A program made the translations under genes and the position numbers. The notes below the pieces were generated by a model. It searched no databases and was not told where the DNA came from. It was given only the letters and a program-made list of their open reading frames with translations. Of a stretch of DNA of 64,000 nucleotides, positions 1-7,535 are shown in pieces. The number at the start of each line of letters is the position of its first letter. The first letter of the stretch is position 1. Origin of the DNA: an uncultured Bacteroides sp. (GTDB lineage: Bacteria > Bacteroidota > Bacteroidia > Bacteroidales > Bacteroidaceae); the NCBI RefSeq assembly GCF_905207245.1, contig NZ_CAJLKP010000004.1, positions 62,001 through 126,000 on the forward strand. Direction: 5' to 3'.

Positions 1-72
1 GTTTTCTATCATTCCGATGGTTCCACCGGTATAGATTAGCAAAATGGAAGTTATATTTGGGCTCATACGCAT
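1..72 (-). CDS. ansA: Type I L-asparaginase, N-terminal fragment (runs off left edge)
   Basis: Only the first 24 codons lie in the window, read leftward from an ATG at 72 (a second in-frame ATG is at 66). The translation contains ILLIYTGGTIGMIEN. This is the first beta-strand and the TGGTIGM nucleophile motif of type I cytoplasmic L-asparaginases, which hydrolyse asparagine to aspartate and ammonia. The motif is seen directly; the family assignment comes from established knowledge. The gene is divergent from the threonine operon, which starts from the aspartate that this enzyme makes, but I see no evidence of joint control. The choice between the two ATGs is open. Confidence 0.8.
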   Translation of the reverse strand, partial: MRMSPNITSILLIYTGGTIGMIEN

Positions 73-92
73 TCTCTTACGGTAATTTAGTG

Positions 93-100
93 CAAATATA
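93..100 (-). promoter_or_regulatory. -7 box of the asparaginase gene
   Basis: On the minus strand this reads TATATTTG, an exact match to the Bacteroidota -7 consensus TAnnTTTG. It lies about 20 bp upstream of the asparaginase start codon. No clear TTTG -33 element is seen. Confidence 0.45.
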
Positions 101-282
101 ATGATATATCTTGAATTGAATAACAAAATGTAAGAAAAGTCTGCCTGTGTTATATGAATTTCGTGCTGAAATGTGTGAAAATGTCACTTTGTCTTTTTGC
201 ATATTTCTGCCTCTTTTTGCGGCTTTCTATATTTTTATTACAAAAAAACCACAAAATGTGATAGATTGAATGTTTTTATTAT

Positions 283-290
283 TACTTTTG
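283..290 (+). promoter_or_regulatory. -7 box of the threonine operon
   Basis: TACTTTTG matches TAnnTTTG. Transcription would start near 297 and give a leader of about 320 nt before thrA that includes the short ORF at 324-386. The -33 element is not convincing. The long leader fits attenuation-type control but does not prove it. Confidence 0.5.
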
Positions 291-323
291 CGACACTTAT
301 CAATAAAGAAAGAAACAGAGAGT

Positions 324-386
324 ATGAACAAGTACTATCAACATACAGTCACATCCATGTGCATGACCATGACCCTTAGGGGTTAA
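324..386 (+). CDS. Candidate Thr/Met-rich leader peptide of the thr operon
   Basis: A 20-codon ORF (ATG at 324, TAA at 384) starts about 27 nt after the predicted transcription start. It encodes MNKYYQHTVTSMCMTMTLRG. Four of the 20 residues are Thr, and three internal Met codons alternate with them (M-C-M-T-M-T). In many bacteria, leader peptides rich in the end product of a pathway control attenuation of the downstream operon; ThrL of enterobacteria is the classic case. Here the operon makes threonine from aspartate, and its intermediate homoserine also feeds methionine synthesis, so both residues make sense. A run of eight or more T follows near 430-438, but I could not identify a strong terminator hairpin before it. 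The ORF is too short to judge by codon use. The role is inferred. Confidence 0.5.
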   Translation: MNKYYQHTVTSMCMTMTLRG

Positions 387-476
387 TGGATAGTATTTGT
401 GTTTCTACGTGTTACACTATTTTCAGCAGTTTTTTTTATTTTCAATGTTTTATTCGTACCGTGTTGGCGAGAGTAT

Positions 477-565
477 CTGTCATCCTGAGCGTAGCCGAAG
501 GATCTCCTCTCTAAGCAATTGGCTACGATAGAAGAAGAGATGCTTCGACAGGCTCAGCATGACAG
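477..565. repeat. Dispersed REP-like inverted repeat, copy 1
   Basis: Two arms of about 33 bp form an imperfect inverted repeat: one begins TGTCATCCTGAGCGTAG and the other ends CAGGCTCAGCATGACA. They flank a short centre and would fold into a long hairpin. A second copy with the same left arm is at 59935-60029. It lies inside the threonine operon leader, between the leader ORF and thrA, so it would be transcribed. Confidence 0.75.
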
Positions 566-616
566 ATAGCATGGGATTGCCGATAGTATAAATTAGAATA
601 TTTAAATAGTTATATA

Positions 617-3049
617 ATGAAAGTAATTAAATTCGGTGGAACGTCCGTAGGTTCCGCGAACAGTATTTTGAGCGTCAAGAGAATTGTAGAAGCAGTAGAA
701 GAACCGGTTATTGTGGTGGTATCCGCGCTGGGCGGCATCACAGACAAGCTGATAAACACGTCGAAAATGGCTGCCACCGGCGACGCTGCCTATGAAAATG
801 AGTTCCGTGAAATCGTTTACCGCCATGTAGAAATGATTAAGGAAGTGATTCCTGCTGGTGCGGCGCAAGTGGAACTGCAACGCCAGATAGGTGAATTACT
901 CAATGAACTGAAAGATATTTTTCAGGGTATTTATCTGATAAAAGACCTTTCGCAAAAGACATCTGACACGATTGTCAGTTATGGTGAGCGCCTGTCGTCC
1001 ATCATTGTGGCAGAACTGACGGGAGCGAAATGGTTCGATTCCCGCAAGTTCATCAAGACGGAGAAGAAACATTCCAAGTATGTGCTGGATACGGATCTGA
1101 CGAATGACCTGATCCGTGAAACGTTCAGCGAACTGCCGAAACGTTCATTAGTGCCGGGGTTCATCTCTACCGATAAGGTGACGGGAGACGTAACGAACCT
1201 GGGTCGTGGTGGTTCCGATTATACGGCTGCGGTGATTGCGGCTGCACTGGATGCCGACCAACTGGAAATCTGGACGGATGTGGATGGCTTCATGACTGCC
1301 GACCCGCGTGTGATTTCTACGGCTTACACTATCAACGAACTGAGTTATGTGGAGGCAACGGAGCTTTGTAATTTCGGTGCCAAGGTGGTATATCCGCCGA
1401 CTATTTACCCGGTTTGTCACAAGAATATTCCCATATTAATAAAGAATACATTCAATCCCGAAGGAACGGGAACGATTATCAAACAAGAAGTTTCCGACCC
1501 GCAAACCAAAGCGATTAAGGGTATTTCTTCTATTAACGACACGAGCTTGATTACTGTGCAGGGGCTTGGTATGGTAGGTGTGATTGGTGTGAACTACCGC
1601 ATCTTCAAGGCGTTGGCGAAGAATGGCATCAGCGTGTTCCTTGTGTCTCAGGCATCTTCGGAGAACTCTACGTCTATCGGTGTGCGCAATGCGGATGCCG
1701 ACCTGGCTTGTGAAGTGTTGAATGAAGAGTTTGCCAAGGAAATCGAGATGGGAGAAATTTCTCCGATACAGGCGGAAAAGAACCTGGCTACGGTGGCTAT
1801 CGTGGGTGAGAATATGAAGCATACGCCGGGTATTGCCGGAAAGTTGTTTGGCACGCTGGGACGTAACGGTATCAATGTGATTGCTTGTGCGCAGGGTGCT
1901 TCGGAGACGAATATCTCATTCGTTGTGGATTCTAAATCATTGCGCAAGTCACTGAACGTTATCCACGACTCGTTCTTCCTGTCGGAATATCAGGTACTGA
2001 ATCTGTTTATCTGTGGTGTAGGTACGGTAGGCGGTAGCCTGGTAGAGCAAATTCGTTGCCAGCAACAGAAGCTAATGGTAGAGAACGGATTGAAGTTGCA
2101 CATTGTAGGGATTGCTGATGCGGATCGTGCCATGTTCAGCCGCGAAGGTTTTGATCTGACTGACTTCCGTAAGGAACTGGCAGAAAAGGGAAAACCGAGT
2201 ACGCTGGAAACTTTGCGCGACGAGATTATCGGTATGAATATCTTCAACTCCGTATTTGTGGATTGTACGGCAAGCGCGGCAGTGGCTTCTTTATACAAAG
2301 ACCTGTTGTTGCACAACGTTTCCGTAGTGGCTGCCAACAAGATTGCCGCTTCTTCTGAATACGAGAATTATCGTGAGTTGAAACAGATTGCCCGCCAGCG
2401 TGGTGTGAAGTATCTCTTTGAGACGAACGTAGGCGCAGGACTTCCTATTATCAATACAATCAATGACCTTATTCATAGTGGTGACAAGATATTGAAGATT
2501 GAAGCTGTGCTGAGCGGTACGCTGAACTATATCTTCAACAAGATCAGTGCGGATATTCCTTTCAGCAAGACCATCAAGATGGCGCAGGAAGAACGCTATT
2601 CCGAACCGGACCCGCGTATCGACCTTAGTGGCAAAGACGTGATTCGCAAACTGGTGATTCTGGCACGTGAGGCGGGTTACAGACTGGAACAGTCGGATGT
2701 GGAAAAGAACCTGTTTGTGCCCGATGATTTCTTTGAAGGTACGCTGGATGACTTTTGGAAGAAAGTGCCGAGTCTGGATGCTGATTTCGAAGCCCGCCGT
2801 AAGGTGTTGGAAGCAGAGAACAAACATTGGCGTTTCGTTGCCAAACTGGAAAATGGTAAGGCATCTGTCGGTTTGCAGGAAGTGGGTGTAAATCATCCGT
2901 TCTATGGTCTGGAAGGTAGTAACAATATTATTCTGCTGACTACAGAACGTTATAAAGAATATCCAATGATGATACAGGGATACGGTGCCGGTGCCGGAGT
3001 AACGGCGGCAGGTGTATTTGCGGATATCATGAGTATTGCAAATGTTTAA
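617..3049 (+). CDS. thrA: Bifunctional aspartokinase / homoserine dehydrogenase I
   Basis: This cytoplasmic enzyme of 810 aa catalyses two steps of the aspartate pathway: phosphorylation of aspartate and NAD(P)H-dependent reduction of aspartate semialdehyde to homoserine. The N-terminus has the aspartokinase motif KFGGTSVGS (residues about 5-13), and the kinase domain covers roughly residues 1-290. Tandem ACT regulatory segments follow at about 310-455 (ITVQGLGMVGV, VAIVGENM). The dehydrogenase starts near 465 with the Rossmann motif GVGTVGGSL and contains AANKIA and GAGLPIINT. The length is that of the fused ThrA/MetL family. The gene is first in an operon; its stop lies 4 nt before the next start. 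ACT domains usually give feedback inhibition by threonine. The start codon ATG at 617 fits the family N-terminus. Confidence 0.97.
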   Translation: MKVIKFGGTSVGSANSILSVKRIVEAVEEPVIVVVSALGGITDKLINTSKMAATGDAAYENEFREIVYRHVEMIKEVIPAGAAQVELQRQIGELLNELKDIFQGIYLIKDLSQKTSDTIVSYGERLSSIIVAELTGAKWFDSRKFIKTEKKHSKYVLDTDLTNDLIRETFSELPKRSLVPGFISTDKVTGDVTNLGRGGSDYTAAVIAAALDADQLEIWTDVDGFMTADPRVISTAYTINELSYVEATELCNFGAKVVYPPTIYPVCHKNIPILIKNTFNPEGTGTIIKQEVSDPQTKAIKGISSINDTSLITVQGLGMVGVIGVNYRIFKALAKNGISVFLVSQASSENSTSIGVRNADADLACEVLNEEFAKEIEMGEISPIQAEKNLATVAIVGENMKHTPGIAGKLFGTLGRNGINVIACAQGASETNISFVVDSKSLRKSLNVIHDSFFLSEYQVLNLFICGVGTVGGSLVEQIRCQQQKLMVENGLKLHIVGIADADRAMFSREGFDLTDFRKELAEKGKPSTLETLRDEIIGMNIFNSVFVDCTASAAVASLYKDLLLHNVSVVAANKIAASSEYENYRELKQIARQRGVKYLFETNVGAGLPIINTINDLIHSGDKILKIEAVLSGTLNYIFNKISADIPFSKTIKMAQEERYSEPDPRIDLSGKDVIRKLVILAREAGYRLEQSDVEKNLFVPDDFFEGTLDDFWKKVPSLDADFEARRKVLEAENKHWRFVAKLENGKASVGLQEVGVNHPFYGLEGSNNIILLTTERYKEYPMMIQGYGAGAGVTAAGVFADIMSIANV

Positions 3050-3053
3050 TAAA

Positions 3054-4313
3054 ATGAAACATATAATCATATTAGGCGATGGAATGGCGGATTGGCCTGT
3101 GGAGTCATTGGGCGGTAAGACGCTGATGCAATATGCCAAGACGCCTTATATGGATAAACTGGCGAGCATGGGGCGTACGGGACGGTTGAAGACTGTTGCC
3201 GATGGTTTCCATCCCGGTAGTGAGGTGGCGAATATGTCCGTTCTGGGCTACGACCTGCCGAAAGTTTATGAAGGACGAGGACCTTTGGAAGCTGCCAGCA
3301 TCGGTGTAGATTTGAAGCCGGGCGAGATGGCAATGCGTTGTAACATCATTTGCATTGAAGGTGATCATATTAAAAACCATTCTGCCGGACACATCACAAC
3401 GGAAGAAGCCGATGTATTGGTGAAGTACTTGCAGGAACATCTGGGCAATGAGCGGGTGTGTTTCTATACAGGCGTGCAATATCGTCATTTATTGGTGATC
3501 AAAGGTGGAGATAAGCGTATCGATTGTACGCCACCGCACGATGTGCCGTTGAAACCTTTCCGACCGTTACTGGTGAAACCGATGCCGGGTACGGAGAATA
3601 TAACAGTTCCCGAAGGCGGTGCAGAACTGACTCCGCAACAAACTGCTGATTTGATTAATGACCTTATCCTGCGTTCGCAGGAGCTTTTGAAAAATCATCC
3701 GTTGAATCAGAAGCGAATGGTGGAAGGGAAAGATCCGGCTAATAGTATTTGGCCCTGGAGTCCCGGCTATCGTCCTAAAATGGAACGTTTGTCTGATAAG
3801 TTCCCACAAGTGAAACGGGGGGCAGTAATTTCTGCTGTAGACTTGATCAATGGTATCGGATATTATGCGGACTTGCGTCGCTTGACAGTGGAAGGTGCTA
3901 CCGGATTGTACGATACCAATTATGAGAACAAAGTGGCTGCCGCACTGGAAGCCCTGAAGACGGACGATTTTGTCTATCTGCATATCGAAGCTAGTGATGA
4001 GGCGGGACATGAAGGAAATGTGGAATTGAAACTTCTGACTATCGAGAATCTGGATAGCCGTGCCGTAGGTCCTATTTACGAAGCAGTGAAAGATTGGGAC
4101 GAGCCGGTAGCTATTGCCGTATTGCCCGATCACCCTACTCCATGCGAACTTCGTACGCATACCAATGAACCGGTTCCTTTCCTCATCTGGTATCCGGGTA
4201 TTGAGCCGGATAGCGTGCAGGCTTTCGATGAGGCATCAGTCTGCGAAGGAAGCTACGGGTTATTGAAAGAAGATGAGTTTATTAATGAATTTATGAATCC
4301 CCCCACAAAATAA
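3054..4313 (+). CDS. apgM: Phosphoglycerate mutase-like protein, proposed homoserine kinase
   Basis: A protein of 419 aa in the cofactor-independent phosphoglycerate mutase / alkaline phosphatase superfamily. The N-terminal metal motif IILGDGMADW and the later DEAGHEGN and DHPTPC segments match that fold. I take ATG 3054 (MKHIIILGDG) as the start instead of an upstream in-frame ATG at 3036, because the family begins there and the upstream one lies inside thrA. The gene sits between thrA and thrC, exactly where thrB (homoserine kinase) should be, and no GHMP-type ThrB is visible. A TIGRFAM subfamily of this superfamily is named as a proposed homoserine kinase on the basis of this context. So it probably phosphorylates homoserine, although automatic annotation often calls it phosphoglycerate mutase. 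The fold is secure; the reaction is an inference. Confidence 0.88.
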   Translation: MKHIIILGDGMADWPVESLGGKTLMQYAKTPYMDKLASMGRTGRLKTVADGFHPGSEVANMSVLGYDLPKVYEGRGPLEAASIGVDLKPGEMAMRCNIICIEGDHIKNHSAGHITTEEADVLVKYLQEHLGNERVCFYTGVQYRHLLVIKGGDKRIDCTPPHDVPLKPFRPLLVKPMPGTENITVPEGGAELTPQQTADLINDLILRSQELLKNHPLNQKRMVEGKDPANSIWPWSPGYRPKMERLSDKFPQVKRGAVISAVDLINGIGYYADLRRLTVEGATGLYDTNYENKVAAALEALKTDDFVYLHIEASDEAGHEGNVELKLLTIENLDSRAVGPIYEAVKDWDEPVAIAVLPDHPTPCELRTHTNEPVPFLIWYPGIEPDSVQAFDEASVCEGSYGLLKEDEFINEFMNPPTK

Positions 4314-4376
4314 CTCGGATTTCATCATAATCATTGTGTTGCCTTTAATTTTTAATTCTTTAATTTTTAATTTAAT

Positions 4377-5744
4377 ATGAAATATTATAGCACCAATAAA
4401 CAAGCCTCCGACGCAACTTTGGAAGAAGCCGTAGTGCGCGGACTTGCAGCCGACAAGGGATTATTCATGCCCTATACCATCAAGCCTTTGCCGCAGGATT
4501 TTTATGATAGCATTGATACCCTTTCTTTTCAGGAGATTGCCTATCGCGTAGCCGATGCTTTCTTCGGAGAAGATGTTCCGGCCGATACGTTGAAGCAAAT
4601 CGTATATGATACATTGAATTTTGATGTTCCTCTGGTGAAAGTGACGGAAAATATTTACTCCCTCGAACTTTTCCACGGCCCGACGCTTGCCTTTAAAGAT
4701 GTAGGCGGACGCTTCATGGCCCGTCTTTTGGGATATTTCATTAAGAAAGAAGGTAAGAAACAGGTGAATGTACTTGTAGCTACTTCCGGTGATACGGGAA
4801 GTGCCGTTGCAAATGGTTTCCTCGGTGTGGAAGGTATTCATGTATATGTGCTTTATCCTAAAGGAAAGGTCAGTGAAATACAGGAAAAGCAATTCACTAC
4901 CCTTGGACAGAACATCACTGCCCTTGAAGTAGACGGCACTTTTGACGATTGTCAGGCATTGGTAAAATTCGCTTTCATGGACAAAGAACTGAATGAACAC
5001 CTGCAACTGACAAGTGCCAATTCTATCAATGTGGCCCGTTTTCTACCACAGGCTTTCTATTACTTCTATGCTTATGCGCAATTGAAGAAAGCTGCGAGTG
5101 ACAAGCTACGGGCTACAAGTGCTATGCAGATTGGCAGTGCAGCTCACTCGTCACCGGTAGCTGGTAGCTTGTCACCAGTTATCTGTGTGCCTAGTGGTAA
5201 CTTCGGAAACATTACTGCCGGCTTGTTCGGTAAACGCATGGGGCTACCTGTGAAGCGTTTCATTGCTGCCAATAACCGCAATGATATCTTCTATCAATAC
5301 TTACAGACCGGTGTTTATAGTCCACGCCCCTCTATCGCCACCATTGCCAATGCTATGGATGTGGGCGATCCGAGTAACTTTGCCCGTGTACTCGATCTTT
5401 ACGGGGGTAACCACAAAGCCATCACTGCCGAGATCAGCGGTACCACTTATACCAATGAACAGATTGCCGAGACGATGCGTGAGACGTGGAAAGAGTGTCA
5501 TTACCTGCTCGATCCGCATGGTGCCTGCGGTTTCCGTGCTTTGAAAGAGGGATTGAAACCCGGTGAAACGGGTGTCTTCCTGGAAACGGCACATCCGGCA
5601 AAATTCCTGGATACCGTAGAGGGTATTATCGGTGAGACGGTGGAAATTCCGGCAAAGCTGCAAGCATTTATGCAAGGAGAAAAGAAAAGTCTGCCACTGA
5701 CGAAGGAGTTTGAAGACTTTAAGAAATATCTGATGTCGTTGTAA
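4377..5744 (+). CDS. thrC: Threonine synthase
   Basis: A PLP-dependent enzyme of 455 aa that converts O-phosphohomoserine to threonine and phosphate, the last step of the operon's pathway. Visible motifs include LFHGPTLAFKDVGGRF around the PLP lysine, ATSGDTGSAVANGF (phosphate and PLP binding), TSANSINVARFLPQ and VPSGNFGN. The N-terminal YYSTN..SDATLEEAV is typical. It follows the apgM-like gene by 63 AT-rich bases. One oddity: about 26 residues rich in Ser and Ala interrupt the segment between AYAQLKK and VPSGNFGN. They are encoded by a palindromic stretch (5098-5175, listed separately) that keeps the reading frame. All catalytic motifs are intact, so the gene is presumably functional. Confidence 0.96.
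   Translation: MKYYSTNKQASDATLEEAVVRGLAADKGLFMPYTIKPLPQDFYDSIDTLSFQEIAYRVADAFFGEDVPADTLKQIVYDTLNFDVPLVKVTENIYSLELFHGPTLAFKDVGGRFMARLLGYFIKKEGKKQVNVLVATSGDTGSAVANGFLGVEGIHVYVLYPKGKVSEIQEKQFTTLGQNITALEVDGTFDDCQALVKFAFMDKELNEHLQLTSANSINVARFLPQAFYYFYAYAQLKKAASDKLRATSAMQIGSAAHSSPVAGSLSPVICVPSGNFGNITAGLFGKRMGLPVKRFIAANNRNDIFYQYLQTGVYSPRPSIATIANAMDVGDPSNFARVLDLYGGNHKAITAEISGTTYTNEQIAETMRETWKECHYLLDPHGACGFRALKEGLKPGETGVFLETAHPAKFLDTVEGIIGETVEIPAKLQAFMQGEKKSLPLTKEFEDFKKYLMSL
5098..5175. repeat. Palindromic element inserted in frame within thrC
   Basis: The 78-bp stretch begins GTGACAAGCTAC and ends GTAGCTTGTCAC, a perfect 12-bp inverted repeat. Related GCTAC/TAGC words lie inside it. It is 26 codons long and interrupts a normally continuous region of threonine synthase without a frameshift or stop. 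I infer that an intergenic-type repeat has inserted into the gene. Confidence 0.6.
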
Positions 5745-5801
5745 ACGGTAGTTTTCTTTTAGAAAGTTGAAAGATAAATGCCCGGATGCCTGACTTCGGC
5801 T

Positions 5802-5834
5802 GAGGGGAGAAGCAAGCGCTTCTCCTCTTTTTTT
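5802..5834 (+). terminator. Terminator of the threonine operon
   Basis: A GC-containing hairpin (GAGGGGAGAAGC pairing with GCTTCTCCTC, one bulged G) is followed by eight T. It lies about 60 bp after the thrC stop. Confidence 0.85.
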
Positions 5835-5938
5835 GTGCATATACGGCAAGTTGGCTCAAATAGAGCATACTATCAGGGATAATCAATCCTGAAATCAGGA
5901 AAACAGACCATCTGAATGGGGCAGACATATTCCCGTCT

Positions 5939-6250
5939 TTATTTTTTTCGCTGTATCACTTTCAGTTCTCCCAGCTTCTGATTGTTATCCCATAGCACGA
6001 GTATTTCTATCTTCTTCATGCTATGCCTGTAGAAAAGTGTATAACTGGGGTGGGGAATAATGTAGCGTATGTTTGCTACTTCCGTAGGTTGTCCGAAGAA
6101 CGGGTTGAGACTGATACGGTACAAAGTGTTCTGCAACTGTATGTAGAATGCTTTGCTCTTTGGTCTGTCCTCCTTTTTCAGATTAAGAATGCGGAATGCT
6201 TCTTTCAACTCTTTTTTGGCGAGTGGCGACCATATCACTTCTTTGTCCAT
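5939..6250 (-). CDS. RelE/ParE-family toxin of a type II toxin-antitoxin pair
   Basis: A small basic protein of 103 aa. The N-terminus (VIWSPLAKKELKEAF), the central RISLNPFFGQP and RYIIPHPSYTLFYRH segments and the C-terminal KIEILVLWDNNQKLGEL follow the plasmid-stabilisation RelE/ParE pattern: W-S-x-x-A-x-x-x-L at the start, a conserved Arg-Tyr stretch, then a final beta-strand. The start overlaps the end of the upstream 63-aa ORF by 16 nt, the usual antitoxin-toxin coupling. RelE members cut mRNA on the ribosome and ParE members poison gyrase; the sequence does not tell me which applies. The family call is good and the mode of action is open. Confidence 0.75.
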   Translation of the reverse strand: MDKEVIWSPLAKKELKEAFRILNLKKEDRPKSKAFYIQLQNTLYRISLNPFFGQPTEVANIRYIIPHPSYTLFYRHSMKKIEILVLWDNNQKLGELKVIQRKK

Positions 6251-6426
6251 TCTTTTATCTCCTTGATGATTGTTAGATTATCCTGTCCTTCATTGTTATC
6301 CAACTGGCGGCAGGCTGCTTCAATGTCCCGACGCAGTTGATGCGAGAATACGAGCACTTGTTCTTTGCTCTGGGGTTCATCCGGCGTTTGAGTACGCGGT
6401 GTCAATTTTTCTTCATTGTTTGTCAT
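6235..6426 (-). CDS. Putative antitoxin partner of the RelE/ParE toxin
   Basis: A hydrophilic protein of 63 aa, first in a two-gene unit with the toxin and overlapping it by 16 nt. The N-terminal 25 residues are Pro/Thr/Glu-rich and probably disordered; the C-terminal half (RRDIEAACRQLDNN...LTIIKEIKEWTKK) should form helices that could wrap the toxin. No classical RHH or HTH motif is obvious. The ribosome binding site is unusually strong for this phylum: AAAGGAGG at 6435-6442 on the minus strand, 8 nt from the ATG. Antitoxins need to be made in excess of toxin, which this site would favour. The function is inferred from size, position and overlap. Confidence 0.6.
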   Translation of the reverse strand: MTNNEEKLTPRTQTPDEPQSKEQVLVFSHQLRRDIEAACRQLDNNEGQDNLTIIKEIKEWTKK

Positions 6427-6434
6427 AGGGTTAT

Positions 6435-6442
6435 CCTCCTTT
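6435..6442 (-). promoter_or_regulatory. Strong Shine-Dalgarno of the antitoxin gene
   Basis: AAAGGAGG on the minus strand, 8 nt before the ATG at 6426. Most genes in this window have no such strong site. Confidence 0.6.
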
Positions 6443-6554
6443 GTTTTTCATAGAACACCCTAAAGATACGAATAGTTTCGGAATATCCATGCGGTCTGAA
6501 CATTTTTCTTCTCCCTGCGTTCTCTGTCCTTGAAACCAAAATTGCGATATCCGA

Positions 6555-7466
6555 ATGAAAGATAAGAAACTGGAAGCTAACTTAAGCTTAGTAGGCTCGC
6601 GTATATTGGCGGGATTGAATATGAACGCCCTGAAATACCTGCTGCCTGTGTGGATGGGCGCGTTGACGGGCGTTACGGTGCGTTGTACTTTTGCTGCCGT
6701 GGCGTTCTGGGTGACAGGCTGGTTTGTGAAAGAAGCGCCCATCACACGGCGGCAGCGTATCGGGCTACTTTGCCTGGGGGCATTCGGCATGTATGGTTTT
6801 ATGTTTTGCTATCTGCTGGGCATCAGTAAGACGACACCTGTCAGTAGTGCCATCTTCAATTCCCTGCAACCTATCTGGGTGTTTCTTATCTCTGTTTTCT
6901 TCCTGCACGAGCGGGCTACGCTGATGAAAATCATTGGTATCTCCCTCGGCTTTGGCGGTGCGCTGCTCTGTATATTGACGCAGGGAAGCGATGACCTGGC
7001 ACACGATGCACTGACGGGTAATATGCTTTGCTTGCTCAGTTCGTTTGTTTTTGCCATTTACCTGATACTGAGTAAAAAGTTGCTGGAAGAGATTGGTTTG
7101 GTGACCGTAATGAAATATGTGTTTGGGGGCGCGGCGCTGTCCGGTCTGGTGATATCTACTATCTTCGGATGGGACGCGCCGTTGTTCACCGACGCTACTC
7201 ATGGCACATGGCACTGGATGCCGTGGTTGATATTGACCTTCATCCTCATTTTTCCCACCTATCTCAGCTACTGGCTGATGCCTATCGGGCTGAAATATCT
7301 GAAAACAACCGTAGTAGCTATGTACGGCTATCTGATACTGATTGTGACCAGCGTCGTTTCTTATATTGCCGGACAAGACCGCTTCACTTGGGAACAGGGA
7401 GTGGCTATCGGAATGATATGCTTGAGTGTGTATTTTGTAGAGGTGGCGGAGAGGAAAGCTAAGTAG
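6555..7466 (+). CDS. EamA/DMT-superfamily membrane transporter
   Basis: A highly hydrophobic protein of 303 aa with about ten predicted membrane segments arranged as two EamA repeats. The first repeat includes MGALTGVTVRCTFAAVAFW and PVSSAIFNSLQPIWVFLISVFFLHE; the second includes VFAIYLILSKKLL and LKYLKTTVVAMYGYLILIVTSVVSYI. Drug/metabolite transporters of this type usually export amino acids, nucleosides or other small metabolites. The substrate cannot be read from the sequence. The gene stands alone between the divergent toxin-antitoxin pair and the convergent thiamine operon. Confidence 0.88.
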   Translation: MKDKKLEANLSLVGSRILAGLNMNALKYLLPVWMGALTGVTVRCTFAAVAFWVTGWFVKEAPITRRQRIGLLCLGAFGMYGFMFCYLLGISKTTPVSSAIFNSLQPIWVFLISVFFLHERATLMKIIGISLGFGGALLCILTQGSDDLAHDALTGNMLCLLSSFVFAIYLILSKKLLEEIGLVTVMKYVFGGAALSGLVISTIFGWDAPLFTDATHGTWHWMPWLILTFILIFPTYLSYWLMPIGLKYLKTTVVAMYGYLILIVTSVVSYIAGQDRFTWEQGVAIGMICLSVYFVEVAERKAK

Positions 7467-7470
7467 TAAC

Positions 7471-7535
7471 TATTAATTATTAAATATTAATTGCTGTGCT
7501 GTCATGCCGCATGGCAATTAATAATTAATAATTAC
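7471..7535. terminator. AT-rich inverted repeat between convergent genes
   Basis: An ATTAATTATT...ATTAATTGC arm pairs with GCAATTAATAATTAATAAT across a short centre. It lies between the converging EamA gene and thiamine operon and overlaps the last codons of the kinase gene. A bidirectional terminator role is plausible, but the T-runs are weak. Confidence 0.4.

Noticed and set aside
197..379. 60-codon ORF ahead of thrA
   Set aside because: It starts upstream of the predicted transcription start at about 297 and is out of frame with the Thr-rich leader ORF; its sequence shows no family features.
3036..3053. Upstream ATG as start of the apgM-like gene
   Set aside because: It lies inside thrA and adds residues (MQMFNK) not found at the N-terminus of the family; ATG 3054 begins directly with the conserved strand.
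2291..3139. Minus-strand ORF of 282 codons opposite thrA
   Set aside because: It is antisense to conserved thrA and apgM-like codons, has no promoter and resembles no protein family; it is a shadow ORF.
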